Of a stretch of DNA of 64,000 bases, positions 1-10,797 are shown piece by piece. The stretch is from Sedimenticola sp. (GTDB lineage: Bacteria > Pseudomonadota > Gammaproteobacteria > Chromatiales > Chromatiaceae): the NCBI GenBank assembly GCA_026992075.1, contig JALXAM010000001.1, forward strand, positions 1 to 64,000, written 5' to 3'. Every line of letters begins with the position of its first letter. Positions within the stretch are counted from its first letter, which is position 1. The position numbers and the translations under genes are program-made. The notes below the pieces were generated by a model. The model was not told where the DNA came from and did no database searches. It saw nothing but the letters and a program-made list of their open reading frames with translations.

Positions 1-140
1 ACAATGGCCACTTTCTGCATCTCACTCCCCCATTTTTAGGACGAACATTCTATTCAGACGATCGTCTCACCATGAAGGCAACCTCTTCTGATCAAGCATA
101 GCAGCTTTGAGGAAGCTGTCAGAAAAGGGCGGCTGGCGAA

Positions 141-1412
141 TCAGGCAAACTTTTCTCTGGGGGGATAGTGCGCCGGCCAGTCGCTGCGGGCGACCCCGCT
201 TCGGATGGCCGCCGCCGCCACCGCCGGGGAAACCGCGTCCCGCAGACGGGGATCCAGGGGCTTGGGCAGGATGTAGTCGGGCCCGGACTCCAATGACTCC
301 AGGCCGTAGGCGGCCAGCACCGAGCCGGGCACCGGCTGGTGGGTGAGGTTCTTCAGGGCATGCACCGCGGCGATCTGCATCTCCTCGTTGATGCAGCAGG
401 CACGCACGTCCAGGGCGCCGCGGAAGATGAAGGGAAACCCCAGCACGTTGTTGACCTGGTTGGGATAGTCCGAACGGCCGGTGGCCATGACCAGGTCGTC
501 CCGCACCTGCCAGGCCACCTCCGGCCGGATTTCCGGCACCGGGTTGGAGAGGGCGAAGACCACCGGGCGGGGCGCCATGGAGTCGAGCATTTCCGGAGTG
601 ACCAGGTCGGGGCCGGAAACCCCGATGAAGACATCCGCGCCCCGCATCGCCTCGGAGAGGGTGCGCAGCTCGGTGTCCGCCGCCACGCTCCACTTGTAGG
701 GATTGAGCCCCTGGCGGCCGGTGTGAATCACTCCCTGGCGGTCCAGCACCAGGATGTTATTGCGATGAGCTCCCATGCTGCACAGCAGGCGCACGGCGGC
801 GATGCCAGCCGCGCCTGCACCCAGCACCACGATGCGCACCTCCTCCAGCTTCTTTTCCTGAAGTTCCAATGCGTTGAGCAGGCCGGCGCAGATGATGATG
901 GCAGTGCCGTGCTGATCGTCATGGAAGACCGGGATGTCGAGCTGCTCGATGAGCGCCTGCTCGATCTCGAAACAGTGTGGCGCAGCGATGTCCTCCAGGT
1001 TGATGCCACCAAAAGTGGGCGCGATGCGGACCACGGTCTCCACGAACTCCTGGGGGGTTTCCGCGTTCACTTCGATATCGAACACGTCGATGCCGGCGAA
1101 ATGCTTGAACAGCACCGCCTTGCCCTCCATCACCGGTTTGCCGGCCAGAGCCCCGGTGTTGCCCAGGCCGAGCACTGCGGTACCGTCGGTGATCACCGCC
1201 ACCAGGTTTCCCTTGGCGGTGTAGCGGTAAGCCGCCTCCGGATCCTCGGCGATACGCCTCACCGGCTCCGCCACACCGGGAGTGTAGGCCAGCGCCAGAT
1301 CACGCTGGGACTCGGTGGGCTTGGTCACCTTCACGCTGATCTTCCCGGGTACCGGTTCGGCGTGATATTCCAGGGCCGCCCGGTTGAGATCGGCATCGAA
1401 GTCCTGGCTCAT
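141..1412 (-). CDS. maeB: NAD(P)-dependent malic enzyme, short form
   Basis: Oxidative decarboxylation of malate to pyruvate and CO2 in the cytoplasm. The 423-residue product has the N-terminal malic-enzyme domain (YTPGVAEPVRRIAED near residue 45, LFKHFAGIDVFDIEVN near 102) and a Rossmann NAD(P)-binding domain with VVLGAGAAGIAAVRLL around residue 195. It lacks the C-terminal phosphotransacetylase-like domain of E. coli MaeB, so it is the short form. The ATG is preceded by AGGAG at 8-nt spacing. The gene lies downstream of rpmE on the same strand, but a strong terminator hairpin separates them. Cofactor preference cannot be read from the sequence. Confidence 0.93.
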   Translation of the reverse strand: MSQDFDADLNRAALEYHAEPVPGKISVKVTKPTESQRDLALAYTPGVAEPVRRIAEDPEAAYRYTAKGNLVAVITDGTAVLGLGNTGALAGKPVMEGKAVLFKHFAGIDVFDIEVNAETPQEFVETVVRIAPTFGGINLEDIAAPHCFEIEQALIEQLDIPVFHDDQHGTAIIICAGLLNALELQEKKLEEVRIVVLGAGAAGIAAVRLLCSMGAHRNNILVLDRQGVIHTGRQGLNPYKWSVAADTELRTLSEAMRGADVFIGVSGPDLVTPEMLDSMAPRPVVFALSNPVPEIRPEVAWQVRDDLVMATGRSDYPNQVNNVLGFPFIFRGALDVRACCINEEMQIAAVHALKNLTHQPVPGSVLAAYGLESLESGPDYILPKPLDPRLRDAVSPAVAAAAIRSGVARSDWPAHYPPREKFA

Positions 1413-1435
1413 GCAAGTAACTCCTGAAAACGAAA

Positions 1436-1456
1436 GAGGCGCCCTTGGGGCGCCTC
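1436..1456 (-). terminator. Rho-independent terminator of rpmE
   Basis: On the minus strand a GAGGCGCC/GGCGCCTC stem is followed by a TTTCGTTTTC tract. It sits between the rpmE stop and the malic enzyme start, so the two genes are probably separate transcripts. Confidence 0.8.
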
Positions 1457-1478
1457 CCTGCTTCGGCGGTCGCCGGGA

Positions 1479-1679
1479 TCAGCGACCGTAACGCTTGCGG
1501 AACTTGTCCACGCGGCCGGCGGTGTCCACGATCTTCTGCTGGCCGGTATAGAAAGGATGGCAGGCGGAGCACACTTCCACGTGCAGGTCCTTGCACAACG
1601 TGGAGCGTGTCTCGAAGCTGTTGCCACAGCTGCAGGTCACTTTGATGTCACAATAGTCGGGATGGATGTCTGCTTTCAT
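1479..1679 (-). CDS. rpmE: 50S ribosomal protein L31 (zinc-binding C+ form)
   Basis: Structural protein of the large ribosomal subunit, 66 residues, the usual length. Four zinc-ligand cysteines are present (CSCG at 16-19 and CSAC at 37-40), marking the C+ paralogue that dominates when zinc is available. The start at MKADIHPDY is chosen because GGAG lies 6 nt upstream and the family begins there; a longer in-frame ORF upstream is not supported. A terminator follows directly. Confidence 0.95.
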   Translation of the reverse strand: MKADIHPDYCDIKVTCSCGNSFETRSTLCKDLHVEVCSACHPFYTGQQKIVDTAGRVDKFRKRYGR

Positions 1680-1796
1680 GTCCGTCTCCGGCCGGGGCCG
1701 TTCAATGATCTTGGCACGACGCCCACCCGGGCGCCGCAGGACCGCGAATTCTAGAGCAACCGTCGTTGTCACGCAAGGGCCGGGCGGCCCCTTGGC

Positions 1797-2036
1797 TCAG
1801 TGCTTGCGCACCCGGTCGATGCGGTCGAGTCGGATCTCCGCCGTGCCAGCCTCCGTTTCCAGCCGCAGGAACTCCGCGCCATCCCGGGTGAACACGTCCG
1901 TGACCCGGCCCTGGAGGTGCTGTTCGGCTCCCTCCTCGTCCCGGTAGTGAAGGGTCACTGGCGTGCGGTGCAGCGCCAGCAGCTCATACTCACTGTGCAG
2001 ATCACAGGAGATGGGAGTGTAGTCGTCCTGGCTCAT
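1797..2036 (-). CDS. rof: Rho-binding antiterminator, Rof/YaeO family
   Basis: A 79-residue Sm-fold-like protein; the family binds Rho hexamers and inhibits Rho-dependent termination. Family features are the N-terminal YTPISCDLHSEYELL and the C-terminal AEIRLDRIDRVRKH, close to the E. coli Rof pattern (YQPINCD...RELRLDKI). The ATG at 2036 is chosen because it overlaps the hemW stop as ATGA, implying translational coupling; an alternative ATG four codons upstream is possible. Confidence 0.82.
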   Translation of the reverse strand: MSQDDYTPISCDLHSEYELLALHRTPVTLHYRDEEGAEQHLQGRVTDVFTRDGAEFLRLETEAGTAEIRLDRIDRVRKH

Positions 2037-3160
2037 GGGTGAAAGCATAACAGCAGATCGTTGAGCAGTTCCATTCCTTTTGGAGTCGGTTGGAGGCGGT
2101 CCAGTTCCATCAGGCCCAGCTCACGAGCCCGACCCAGCCCGGACTGCAGCGCCGTGGAGGGAAGCCCGGTGTGGCGCTCGAAGCAGCCCATCTTCACCCC
2201 CTCCACCAGCCGCATGGCATTCATCATGAACTCCAGCACCAGCGACTCCCCTTCCACCCGGCGCTCCCCCGCCACGGCCCCGGTGGCAACCTGCTCCAGG
2301 TAACGGTTGGGGTGGCGCGTCTTCCAGTAGCGGAGCACGGTTTCGCCGCTCACTTTCCCGTGGGCCCCGGCGCCGATGCCCAGGTAGTCGCCGAAGCGCC
2401 AGTAGTTGAGGTTGTGGTGGCATTGACGGCCGGGCAGCGACCAGGCCGACACCTCGTAGCGGCAGTAGCCGGCAGAGGCCAGCAGCGCCGCCCCCTCCTC
2501 CTGGATGCGCCACAGGGTCTCCTCCCCGGGCAGGGGCGGCGGATGGTGATGGAACGGCGTGTTGGGCTCCAGGGTGAGCTGGTACCAGGAGAGATGGTCG
2601 GGCACCAGGGCCAGCGCCTGCTCCAGGTCCGCCAGCGCTCCTTCCACGCCCTGGCCCGGCAGGCCGAACATGAGATCGAGATTGATGTTGTCGAAACCGG
2701 CCTGGCGCGCGGCCTCGAAGGCCGCCCGGGCCTCGGCGGCGTCGTGGATGCGTCCCAGCCGCTCCAGCGCCTGGTCCGAGAACGACTGCACACCGATGGA
2801 GAGGCGGTTCACGCCGGCCTCCCGGTAGGCGCGGAAGTTGGCCGCGTCGGCGGTGCCGGGATTGGCCTCCAGGGTCACCTCGGCGCCGGGGGCCAGTTCG
2901 GCCAGCGCTCCGATCCCTTCCAGCAGCGCGGCGATGGCGTCCCCCCCGAAGAGGCTGGGAGTGCCGCCGCCGATAAAGAGGCTCTCCAGCCGCCTTCCCG
3001 GTACGCGCTCCAGGTCACGCGCCAGGTCCTGGAGCAGCGCGCGGACGTAACCGGACTGGTCCACCGCGCCACGCACCGGGTGGGAGTTGAAGTCGCAGTA
3101 GGGGCACTTGCGCACGCACCAGGGAAGGTGCACGTAGAGGCTCAGCGGCGGCTGGATCAT
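2033..3160 (-). CDS. hemW: HemW, radical SAM haem chaperone
   Basis: HemW-family proteins bind haem and deliver it to membrane cytochromes; older annotations call them oxygen-independent coproporphyrinogen III oxidase. The 375-residue protein carries the radical SAM motif at Cys15-x3-Cys19-x2-Cys22, followed by DFNSHP, GGGTPSLF near residue 66 and the C-terminal HemN-like domain. It lacks the extended N-terminus of true HemN. Its stop overlaps the start of rof. It fits an electron-transport-rich lifestyle. Confidence 0.9.
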   Translation of the reverse strand: MIQPPLSLYVHLPWCVRKCPYCDFNSHPVRGAVDQSGYVRALLQDLARDLERVPGRRLESLFIGGGTPSLFGGDAIAALLEGIGALAELAPGAEVTLEANPGTADAANFRAYREAGVNRLSIGVQSFSDQALERLGRIHDAAEARAAFEAARQAGFDNINLDLMFGLPGQGVEGALADLEQALALVPDHLSWYQLTLEPNTPFHHHPPPLPGEETLWRIQEEGAALLASAGYCRYEVSAWSLPGRQCHHNLNYWRFGDYLGIGAGAHGKVSGETVLRYWKTRHPNRYLEQVATGAVAGERRVEGESLVLEFMMNAMRLVEGVKMGCFERHTGLPSTALQSGLGRARELGLMELDRLQPTPKGMELLNDLLLCFHP

Positions 3161-3200
3161 GAAGAGGAGGTGGGGCCGGCCCGGCCCCGGGGTGAAACGA

Positions 3201-4283
3201 TCAGGCTTCGCGCGCCTTCAGGTAGGCCAGATCGGAGATGCGGGTGTACTTGCGCGAAGCCTCCAGGAAGGCGCTGTAGCTCTTGTAGATCTCGGCAGCC
3301 GCCTGGTTCTGGCCCGCCAGCTCCTCGGCCACCTCCCGGGAGACCTTACGCAGCTGCTGGAGCACGTCGTCGGGATAGGCGCGCAGCTCCACCTTGTGCT
3401 TGCTGACCAGCTGCTCCAGGGCGCCCGGGTTGCGGGCGCTGTACTCAGCCAGCATCTCCATGTTCACCACCTTGCAGGCGGCCAGCACGATGGCCTGGAG
3501 ATCATTGGGCAGCGCCTCGAAGGCCTTCTTGTTGATGAGCGCCTCGAGGATGGTGCCGGGCTCGTGGAAACCGGGATAGTAGTAGTATTTGGCCGCCTTG
3601 TAGAGACCGAAGGCGAGGTCGTTGTAGGGCCCCACCCACTCGGTGGCGTCGATGGTGCCGGAGGTGAGCGCGGTGAACAGCTCGCCGCCGGGCAGGTTGA
3701 CCGGGGTGCCGCCCAGCCGCTTGAGCACCTCGCCGCCCAGCCCCGGGATGCGCATCTTCAGCCCCTTGAGGTCCTCCAGGGAATTGATCTCCTTGTTGAA
3801 CCAGCCCCCCATCTGCACGCCGGTGTTGCCGGCGGGCCGGCCGATGACGCCGAAGGGGGCATAGACCTTGTCCCACAGTTCCTGCCCACCACCGTAGTAG
3901 ATCCAGCCGTTCATCTCCTGGGCGGTCATGCCGAAGGGCATGGTGGAGAAGAACTGCGCCTCGGGCACCTTCCCCTTCCAGTAATAGGCGGAGGAGTGGC
4001 CCATCTCGGCGGTACCGCGGGAGACGGCGTCGAACACCTCGAACGCGGGAATCAGCTCCTTGGCGCCGTACACCTTCACCTTCAGGCGCCCGCCCGACAT
4101 CTCGGTGATGAGGCGCGCGAGGTTGTTGGCGCCGGTGCCCAGGCCGGGGAAGTTCTTCGGCCAGGTGGTGACCATCTTCCACTTGATGGTGGAGCGGGCG
4201 GAAGCCGCCCTGCTGGATGCCAGGCCAACCCCGGCCACCGCGGCCGCGGCACCGCCCTTCTTCAGGAACTCGCGACGATCCAT
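3201..4283 (-). CDS. TRAP transporter solute-binding protein, DctP/TakP family (orphan)
   Basis: Periplasmic ligand-binding subunit of a TRAP transporter, 360 residues. It starts with a twin-arginine signal (MDRREFLKKGG, then an alanine-rich hydrophobic stretch and cleavage near ASA at about residue 28). The mature part has the DctP fold signatures: KMVTTWPKNFPG, the region around residue 175 (LEDLKGLKMRIPGLGG) and GTIDATEWVGPYND. Relatives such as Rhodobacter TakP bind 2-oxo acids. No DctQ or DctM membrane genes lie nearby, so the partners must be elsewhere. The substrate is not predictable from sequence alone. Confidence 0.85.
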   Translation of the reverse strand: MDRREFLKKGGAAAAVAGVGLASSRAASARSTIKWKMVTTWPKNFPGLGTGANNLARLITEMSGGRLKVKVYGAKELIPAFEVFDAVSRGTAEMGHSSAYYWKGKVPEAQFFSTMPFGMTAQEMNGWIYYGGGQELWDKVYAPFGVIGRPAGNTGVQMGGWFNKEINSLEDLKGLKMRIPGLGGEVLKRLGGTPVNLPGGELFTALTSGTIDATEWVGPYNDLAFGLYKAAKYYYYPGFHEPGTILEALINKKAFEALPNDLQAIVLAACKVVNMEMLAEYSARNPGALEQLVSKHKVELRAYPDDVLQQLRKVSREVAEELAGQNQAAAEIYKSYSAFLEASRKYTRISDLAYLKAREA

Positions 4284-4585
4284 TCTTCTTCTCCCCGTTC
4301 GTTTCGGTACTGGACTGGGAAGATACTCACTGGCGGTTCATGCCGCAAGTTGAAGCCAACGTGGGGCCGGGTGGACCTTTCCAGCGGGACCTCGGAGGCA
4401 AGGGTGAGCCGGACCGAAAGTCCTGTGGACTTTCGCAGCTGGCGAACGCCCCGCCATGGATGGCGGAGCTGGACTTCGTGGCGGCGCAGGGAATGCAAAG
4501 CCACAAAGCCGGTGCGGAGCCTACAGGGATGTATTCACGGCGTTCCCACTGGATAGGCCCACCCCGGCCCCGAATTAGATGCTGG
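4284..4585. repeat. 302-bp intergenic region with hairpins and a dispersed repeat
   Basis: No gene is supported between the TRAP gene and thyA. The segment holds a hairpin at 4415-4435 (CGAAAGTCC, 3-nt loop, complement), a CCGCCATGGATGGCGG palindrome at 4451-4466, and at 4517-4542 a unit reading GAGCCTACAGGGATGTATTC and onward. A near-identical unit (one difference in 26) occurs inverted at 52408-52433 between trpG and trpE, also next to a CATGGATG palindrome, so this is a multi-module dispersed intergenic repeat. Confidence 0.7.
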
Positions 4586-5419
4586 TCAGACGGCAATGGG
4601 CGCCCGGATGGCTGGGTGGCACTGGTAACCGACGATCTCGAAATCCTCGTAGCGGAAATCGTCGATGTTGCGCACCTCCGGATTGAGCTTCATGGTGGGC
4701 AGGGGAAAAGGTTCGCGTGAAAGCTGCTCGTCCGCCTGCTCCAGGTGGTTGCTGTAGAGGTGGGCATCACCCAGGGTGTGGACGAACTCCCCCGGCTTCA
4801 GGTCGCACACCTGGGCGATCATCATGGTGAGCAGGGCATAGCTGGCGATGTTGAAGGGCACGCCGAGGAAGACGTCGGCGCTGCGCTGGTAGAGCTGGCA
4901 GGAGAGCCGCCCATCGCGCACGTAGAACTGGAAGAAGGCGTGGCAGGGCGCCAGCGCCATCCTGCCCCGCTTCACGTTCTCCTGGGGCGGAATCGACTCG
5001 TCCGGCAGATCCGCCGGGTTCCAGGCCGATACGATGATGCGGCGCGAGTGGGGCGTGGTGCGGATCTGTTCCACCACCTGCTGCAGCTGGTCGATGGACT
5101 CACCGCCGGGCGCCGGCCAGGAGCGCCACTGGTAGCCGTAGATGGGGCCGAGCTCGCCCTGCTCGTCGGCCCACTCGTCCCAGATGGAGACGCCGTTCTC
5201 CTTCAGGTAACCGATGTTGGTGTCGCCGCGCAGGAACCAGAGCAGCTCATGGATCACCGACTTGAGATGGATCTTCTTGGTGGTGACCAGGGGAAACCCC
5301 GCCCCCAGGTCGAAGCGCATCTGGTGGCCGAACACCGAGTAGGTGCCGGTACCGGTGCGGTCGTCCTTGGGCGCGCCCTCGGTGCGCACCCGTCGCAGAA
5401 GATCGAGATACTGTTTCAT
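4586..5419 (-). CDS. thyA: thymidylate synthase
   Basis: Converts dUMP to dTMP using methylenetetrahydrofolate. The 277-residue product has the catalytic cysteine in [12 protein letters not shown] (Cys159), the N-terminal [19 protein letters not shown] and the C-terminal end [13 protein letters not shown]. The start [11 protein letters not shown] matches the family; upstream in-frame codons fall in a repeat and are rejected. An insertion of about 13 residues ([19 protein letters not shown] region, 136-153) precedes the catalytic loop relative to the 264-residue E. coli enzyme; it also occurs in some other bacterial ThyA proteins. Confidence 0.95.
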   Translation of the reverse strand: MKQYLDLLRRVRTEGAPKDDRTGTGTYSVFGHQMRFDLGAGFPLVTTKKIHLKSVIHELLWFLRGDTNIGYLKENGVSIWDEWADEQGELGPIYGYQWRSWPAPGGESIDQLQQVVEQIRTTPHSRRIIVSAWNPADLPDESIPPQENVKRGRMALAPCHAFFQFYVRDGRLSCQLYQRSADVFLGVPFNIASYALLTMMIAQVCDLKPGEFVHTLGDAHLYSNHLEQADEQLSREPFPLPTMKLNPEVRNIDDFRYEDFEIVGYQCHPAIRAPIAV

Positions 5420-5457
5420 GGCATTGGAGTGGACAAAAAGATCACGGGGAATCCTAT

Positions 5458-5538
5458 CGTAGGTTGGGCAAAGCGCAGCGTGCCCAACGAAACGCAACAA
5501 CGTCGGGCACGGCGCTTGGCGCCTTTGCCCGACCTACG
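5458..5538. repeat. Dispersed palindromic repeat, CGTAGGTTGGGCAAAG family, copy 1
   Basis: An 81-bp imperfect palindrome bounded by CGTAGGTTGGGC and GCCCGACCTACG, containing AAGCGCAGCGTGCCCAAC. A second copy lies at 54151-54236. It sits in the gap upstream of thyA. Non-coding. Confidence 0.75.
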
Positions 5539-5572
5539 GGGCTGGGCAGGGTCGCCCCGAGCGATACGAGAC

Positions 5573-6475
5573 TCAGCGCCGCCGCCACCAGCCTGCCAGC
5601 AGGGAGCCCGAGAGATTGTGCCACAAAGAGAAGAGCGCGCCGGGCAGGGCGGCTGCCGCGCTAAAATACTTCACCGCCAGCGCCACCGCCAGCCCCGAGT
5701 TCTGCATTCCGGTCTCGATAGCCAGGGTGCGGGCGACGCGCGGCGGCTGGCCCAGCAGGCGCGGCACCAGGTAGCCCACCAGCAGCCCGCCGCCGTTGTG
5801 CAACACCACCGCCGCCGCCAGCGCACCGCCGATCTGCCCCAGGCGCCCCGCGTTCAACCCCACTACGATGCCGATGATGATGCAGATGGCGGCCACCGCC
5901 ACCAGCGGCAGGGCGTGCTTGATGCCTTCGAGCCAGCGCCCCAGCAGGGTGTTGAGCAGCACCCCGCCGAGCACCGGCAGCAGCACCACCAGCGCCACCG
6001 AGCGCAGCATCTCCCAGGCCGGCACCGGCACCGCGTGGCCGGCATAGAGCAGGGTGAGCCCTGGCGTGGCCACCACCGCCAGCAGGGTGGAGCAGGCGGT
6101 GAGGGTGATGGAGAGGGCCACGTCGCCGCGGGCGAGAAAGGTGATGACGTTGGAGGCGGTGCCGCCCGGGCTCGCCCCCACCAGCACCAGCCCGGCCAGC
6201 AGCGTCGCCGGCAGCCCCAGCCCGCCGGCGATGAGCCAGGCCAGCAACGGCATCACCGAGAACTGGAGCAGCAGGCCCAGGCCGATGAGTTTCGGCCGCC
6301 GCAGCGCCTCACCGAAATCCTCCGGCCTCAGGGTGAGCCCCATGCTGAACATAATCAGCGCCAGCAGCCAGACGATGGCCGGCTTCATCGCCACGAAGGG
6401 CGCCGGCCAGACCCAGGCGGCCAGCGACACCAGCACCGCCCAGAATGGAAAGAGGCGGGTGGCTTTCCGGATCAT
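5573..6475 (-). CDS. bile acid:sodium symporter family (BASS/SBF) membrane protein
   Basis: Integral membrane transporter of the BASS family, about nine to ten hydrophobic helices in 300 residues. Family hallmarks are the FSMGLTLRPEDFGEALRRPK stretch near residue 45 and the conserved VGASPGGTASNVITFLARGD sodium-site region near residue 110. The start at MIRKATRLFPFW is preferred over a longer ORF start because it begins just before the first helix. Bacterial homologues move organic anions with sodium; the substrate here is unknown. It lies between thyA and lgt without an evident functional link. Confidence 0.87.
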   Translation of the reverse strand: MIRKATRLFPFWAVLVSLAAWVWPAPFVAMKPAIVWLLALIMFSMGLTLRPEDFGEALRRPKLIGLGLLLQFSVMPLLAWLIAGGLGLPATLLAGLVLVGASPGGTASNVITFLARGDVALSITLTACSTLLAVVATPGLTLLYAGHAVPVPAWEMLRSVALVVLLPVLGGVLLNTLLGRWLEGIKHALPLVAVAAICIIIGIVVGLNAGRLGQIGGALAAAVVLHNGGGLLVGYLVPRLLGQPPRVARTLAIETGMQNSGLAVALAVKYFSAAAALPGALFSLWHNLSGSLLAGWWRRR

Positions 6476-6518
6476 GGCCGTGTTTTTTCCCGATTCATGC
6501 CTTTCACCCAAACGCCAA

Positions 6519-6548
6519 TCGTAGGTCGGGCTTCAGCCCGACCCACGG
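6519..6548. repeat. Dispersed GTAGGTCGGGCTTCAGCCCGAC repeat, copy 1
   Basis: Short palindrome (TCGGGCTTCAGCCCGA core) in the gap between lgt and the BASS gene. Further copies occur near 18327-18385, 38142-38167 and 51681-51748. Confidence 0.75.
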
Positions 6549-6555
6549 CACCGGA

Positions 6556-7392
6556 TCAGGGCTGCTGCCTGTCCTTGTATGCCAGAACCATCATCACCAT
6601 CCCCGCCACCACCATGGGCAGCGACAGCAGCTGCCCCATGGTGAGCCAACCCCAGGCGAGGTAGCCGAGCTGCGGATCGGGCAACCGCTCGAACTCGATG
6701 AGAAAGCGGAACAGGCCATAGCCGACCAGGAACAGGGCCGAGACCGCCATCCTCGGGCGAGGCCGGGAGGAGAACCACCACAACAGCACGAACAGCAGCA
6801 CGCCCTCGCCCAGCGCCTCGTAGAGGGGATTGGGATGGAGCGGCGGCGTCCACCCGGTGCCCGGCGGCAACCCCAGCTTGTCGCGGCATAGGCTGGCGAA
6901 CTGCTCGCAACGCAGCTGCATTCCCCAGGGCAGGGTGGTGGGCTTGCCCCACAGCTCTCCGTTGATGAAGTTGCCGATGCGGCCGGCGAAGAGCCCGATG
7001 GGCACGAAAGGGGCGATGAAGTCGGTGAGCTCGAAGAACCCCTTGCCGTGCCGCCGGTGGTAGAACCACATGGCCACCAGCACCCCCAGGAAGCCCCCAT
7101 GGAAGGACATCCCCCCCTCCCAGACACGGATGATGCGCAGCGGGTCGTGCAGCCAGGCGCCGGCGTCATAAAAGAGGATGTAGCCCAGGCGGCCGCCCGC
7201 CACCACGCCCACCGCGCTGTAGAAGAGCAGATCGTCCACCTGCTGCGCCGTCCAGCCCGAAACCTGATGCTTGATGCGCCAGCGCGCCAGGGCCCAGGCG
7301 GCGCCCATGCCCACCAGGTACATGAGGCCGTACCAGTGGATCTTCAGGGGCCCCAGCTGGAGGGCGACGGGGTCGATTTGGGGATAGATCAT
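6556..7392 (-). CDS. lgt: phosphatidylglycerol:prolipoprotein diacylglyceryl transferase
   Basis: First enzyme of bacterial lipoprotein maturation: it attaches diacylglycerol to the lipobox cysteine at the inner membrane. The 278-residue, multi-helix protein has the Lgt signature [16 protein letters not shown] near residue 135, the SFHGGFLG motif near residue 93 and [12 protein letters not shown] at the N-terminus. The start [14 protein letters not shown] is typical. It would act on the predicted lipoprotein encoded at 22375-22818, among others. Confidence 0.95.
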   Translation of the reverse strand: MIYPQIDPVALQLGPLKIHWYGLMYLVGMGAAWALARWRIKHQVSGWTAQQVDDLLFYSAVGVVAGGRLGYILFYDAGAWLHDPLRIIRVWEGGMSFHGGFLGVLVAMWFYHRRHGKGFFELTDFIAPFVPIGLFAGRIGNFINGELWGKPTTLPWGMQLRCEQFASLCRDKLGLPPGTGWTPPLHPNPLYEALGEGVLLFVLLWWFSSRPRPRMAVSALFLVGYGLFRFLIEFERLPDPQLGYLAWGWLTMGQLLSLPMVVAGMVMMVLAYKDRQQP

Positions 7393-7405
7393 GGGCTCAG
7401 TGACT

Positions 7406-8602
7406 TCAGAAGCTGGGCAGCACCCGGAAAAAGAGCGTCTTCAGGTAGGCGGTCTCGGGCACCGCCGGATGCACCGGGTGGTCCGGCCCCTGCCCGCCGC
7501 GCTCCACCAGCTGCAGGCTGCGGTCGCGGTGGCGGGCGCCCTGGTGGATCAGCTCCAGCAGCCGCGCCTCCTCCATGTGGTAGGAGCAGGAGGCGCTCAC
7601 CAGCAGGCCGTCTTTGGCCAGCATGCCCACGGCCGCCTCGTTGATTCGCCGGTAGGCCAGGGAACCGCTCTTGATGTCTTTCTTTCGCTTGATGAAGGCC
7701 GGCGGGTCCACCACCACGATGTCGAACCGCTCGCCGGCCTGCTTCAGCTCACGCAGGGCCTCGAAGGCGTCGGCGCGCAGGGTGGCGACCTTTCCTTGCA
7801 GGCCGTTCAACGCCGCGTTGCGCTCTGCCAGCGCAAGGGCGCTTTCCGACTGGTCCACGCAGAGGGCCTCGCCGGCGCCGGCGGCCAGGGCGCTCACACC
7901 CCAGGCGCCGGCGTAGCTGAAAAGGTCCAGCACCCGCTTGCCCATCACCCACTTGCCCAGCCGGCCGCGGTTGGCCGCCTGGTCGTAGAACCAGCCGGTC
8001 TTCTGGCCCTTGTGCAGGGAGGTGGCGAAGCGGCAGCCGTTCTCCTCCAGGATCACCTCTTCCGGCACTTTCCCGGCAGCCAGCTCGACATAACGGGGCA
8101 GCCCTTCCAGCTCCCGCACCGGGGTGTCGTTGCGCAGCAGGATGCCGGCCGGCCGCACCACCTTCTGCAGGGCGGCGACCACCTCATCGCGGCGGGCCTC
8201 CATGCCGGCGGTGGTGAGCTGCACCGAGAGATAGTCGCCGAAACGGTCCACCACCAGCCCGGGCACGCCATCGGCGTCGCCGAACAGAAGCCGGTAGCAG
8301 GGCCTGGAATACAGCCGCTCCCGCAGCCCCAGGGCCACCTTCAGCCGGTGCACCAGCAGCGAGCGGTCCAGCGGGTGTTCGCGCTGGCGGCTCACCACCC
8401 GGGCGCAGATGAGGCTGTTGGGGTTGACCGTGGCCCAGGCCAGCCACTTGCCGTTGTGGCCCAGCACCGCCACCTGCTCGCCGGGCTCGAAGGACTTCAG
8501 CGGCGAGCGCCTGTTGTCCACCTCGTTACTGAAGATCCAGGGGTGGCCCGCCCGCAGGCGGCGGTCGTGGCCCTTCAGAAGAAACAGCGCGGGAATTTCC
8601 AT
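7406..8602 (-). CDS. rlmI: class I SAM-dependent rRNA methyltransferase, RlmI-like
   Basis: RlmI methylates C5 of a cytosine in 23S rRNA (C1962 in E. coli). The 398-residue protein has an N-terminal PUA domain ([21 protein letters not shown] at about 8-28), a linker beta domain, and a Rossmann methyltransferase domain with the SAM motif [19 protein letters not shown] near residue 225. The m5C catalytic features [15 protein letters not shown] and SASCSYHM follow. It ends 13 bp from the lgt start on the same strand. Exact target-base assignment rests on family similarity. Confidence 0.87.
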   Translation of the reverse strand: MEIPALFLLKGHDRRLRAGHPWIFSNEVDNRRSPLKSFEPGEQVAVLGHNGKWLAWATVNPNSLICARVVSRQREHPLDRSLLVHRLKVALGLRERLYSRPCYRLLFGDADGVPGLVVDRFGDYLSVQLTTAGMEARRDEVVAALQKVVRPAGILLRNDTPVRELEGLPRYVELAAGKVPEEVILEENGCRFATSLHKGQKTGWFYDQAANRGRLGKWVMGKRVLDLFSYAGAWGVSALAAGAGEALCVDQSESALALAERNAALNGLQGKVATLRADAFEALRELKQAGERFDIVVVDPPAFIKRKKDIKSGSLAYRRINEAAVGMLAKDGLLVSASCSYHMEEARLLELIHQGARHRDRSLQLVERGGQGPDHPVHPAVPETAYLKTLFFRVLPSF

Positions 8603-8707
8603 GGGGCGCTATTGTGCCCCGCCGCCTTCCATTTCACCACGTTTTTCGAGGCTGGTCTTTTCCCGGAGGGCCTATAGTTCTCCTATCCCCCTTTGGAAGC
8701 GATACCA

Positions 8708-10732
<2,025 letters not shown>

Positions 10733-10797
10733 CATCTTCTTCCTGGATGGCCATTCTCGAAAATGGTCACCTTCAGGAAAAACAAGGGGGGATGAAG

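Noticed and set aside
104-121. CAGCTT/AAGCTG hairpin downstream of the malic enzyme gene
   Set aside because: Six-base stem without a T tract on the relevant strand; too weak to call a terminator.
1-140. Possible partial gene at the left edge
   Set aside because: No reading frame with family-like composition or start signal; only the 3' flank of the malic enzyme gene is visible.
4745-6664. A 639-codon plus-strand open frame opposite thyA and the BASS gene
   Set aside because: Low-complexity His/Gln/Arg-rich translation that spans two real genes and an intergenic repeat.
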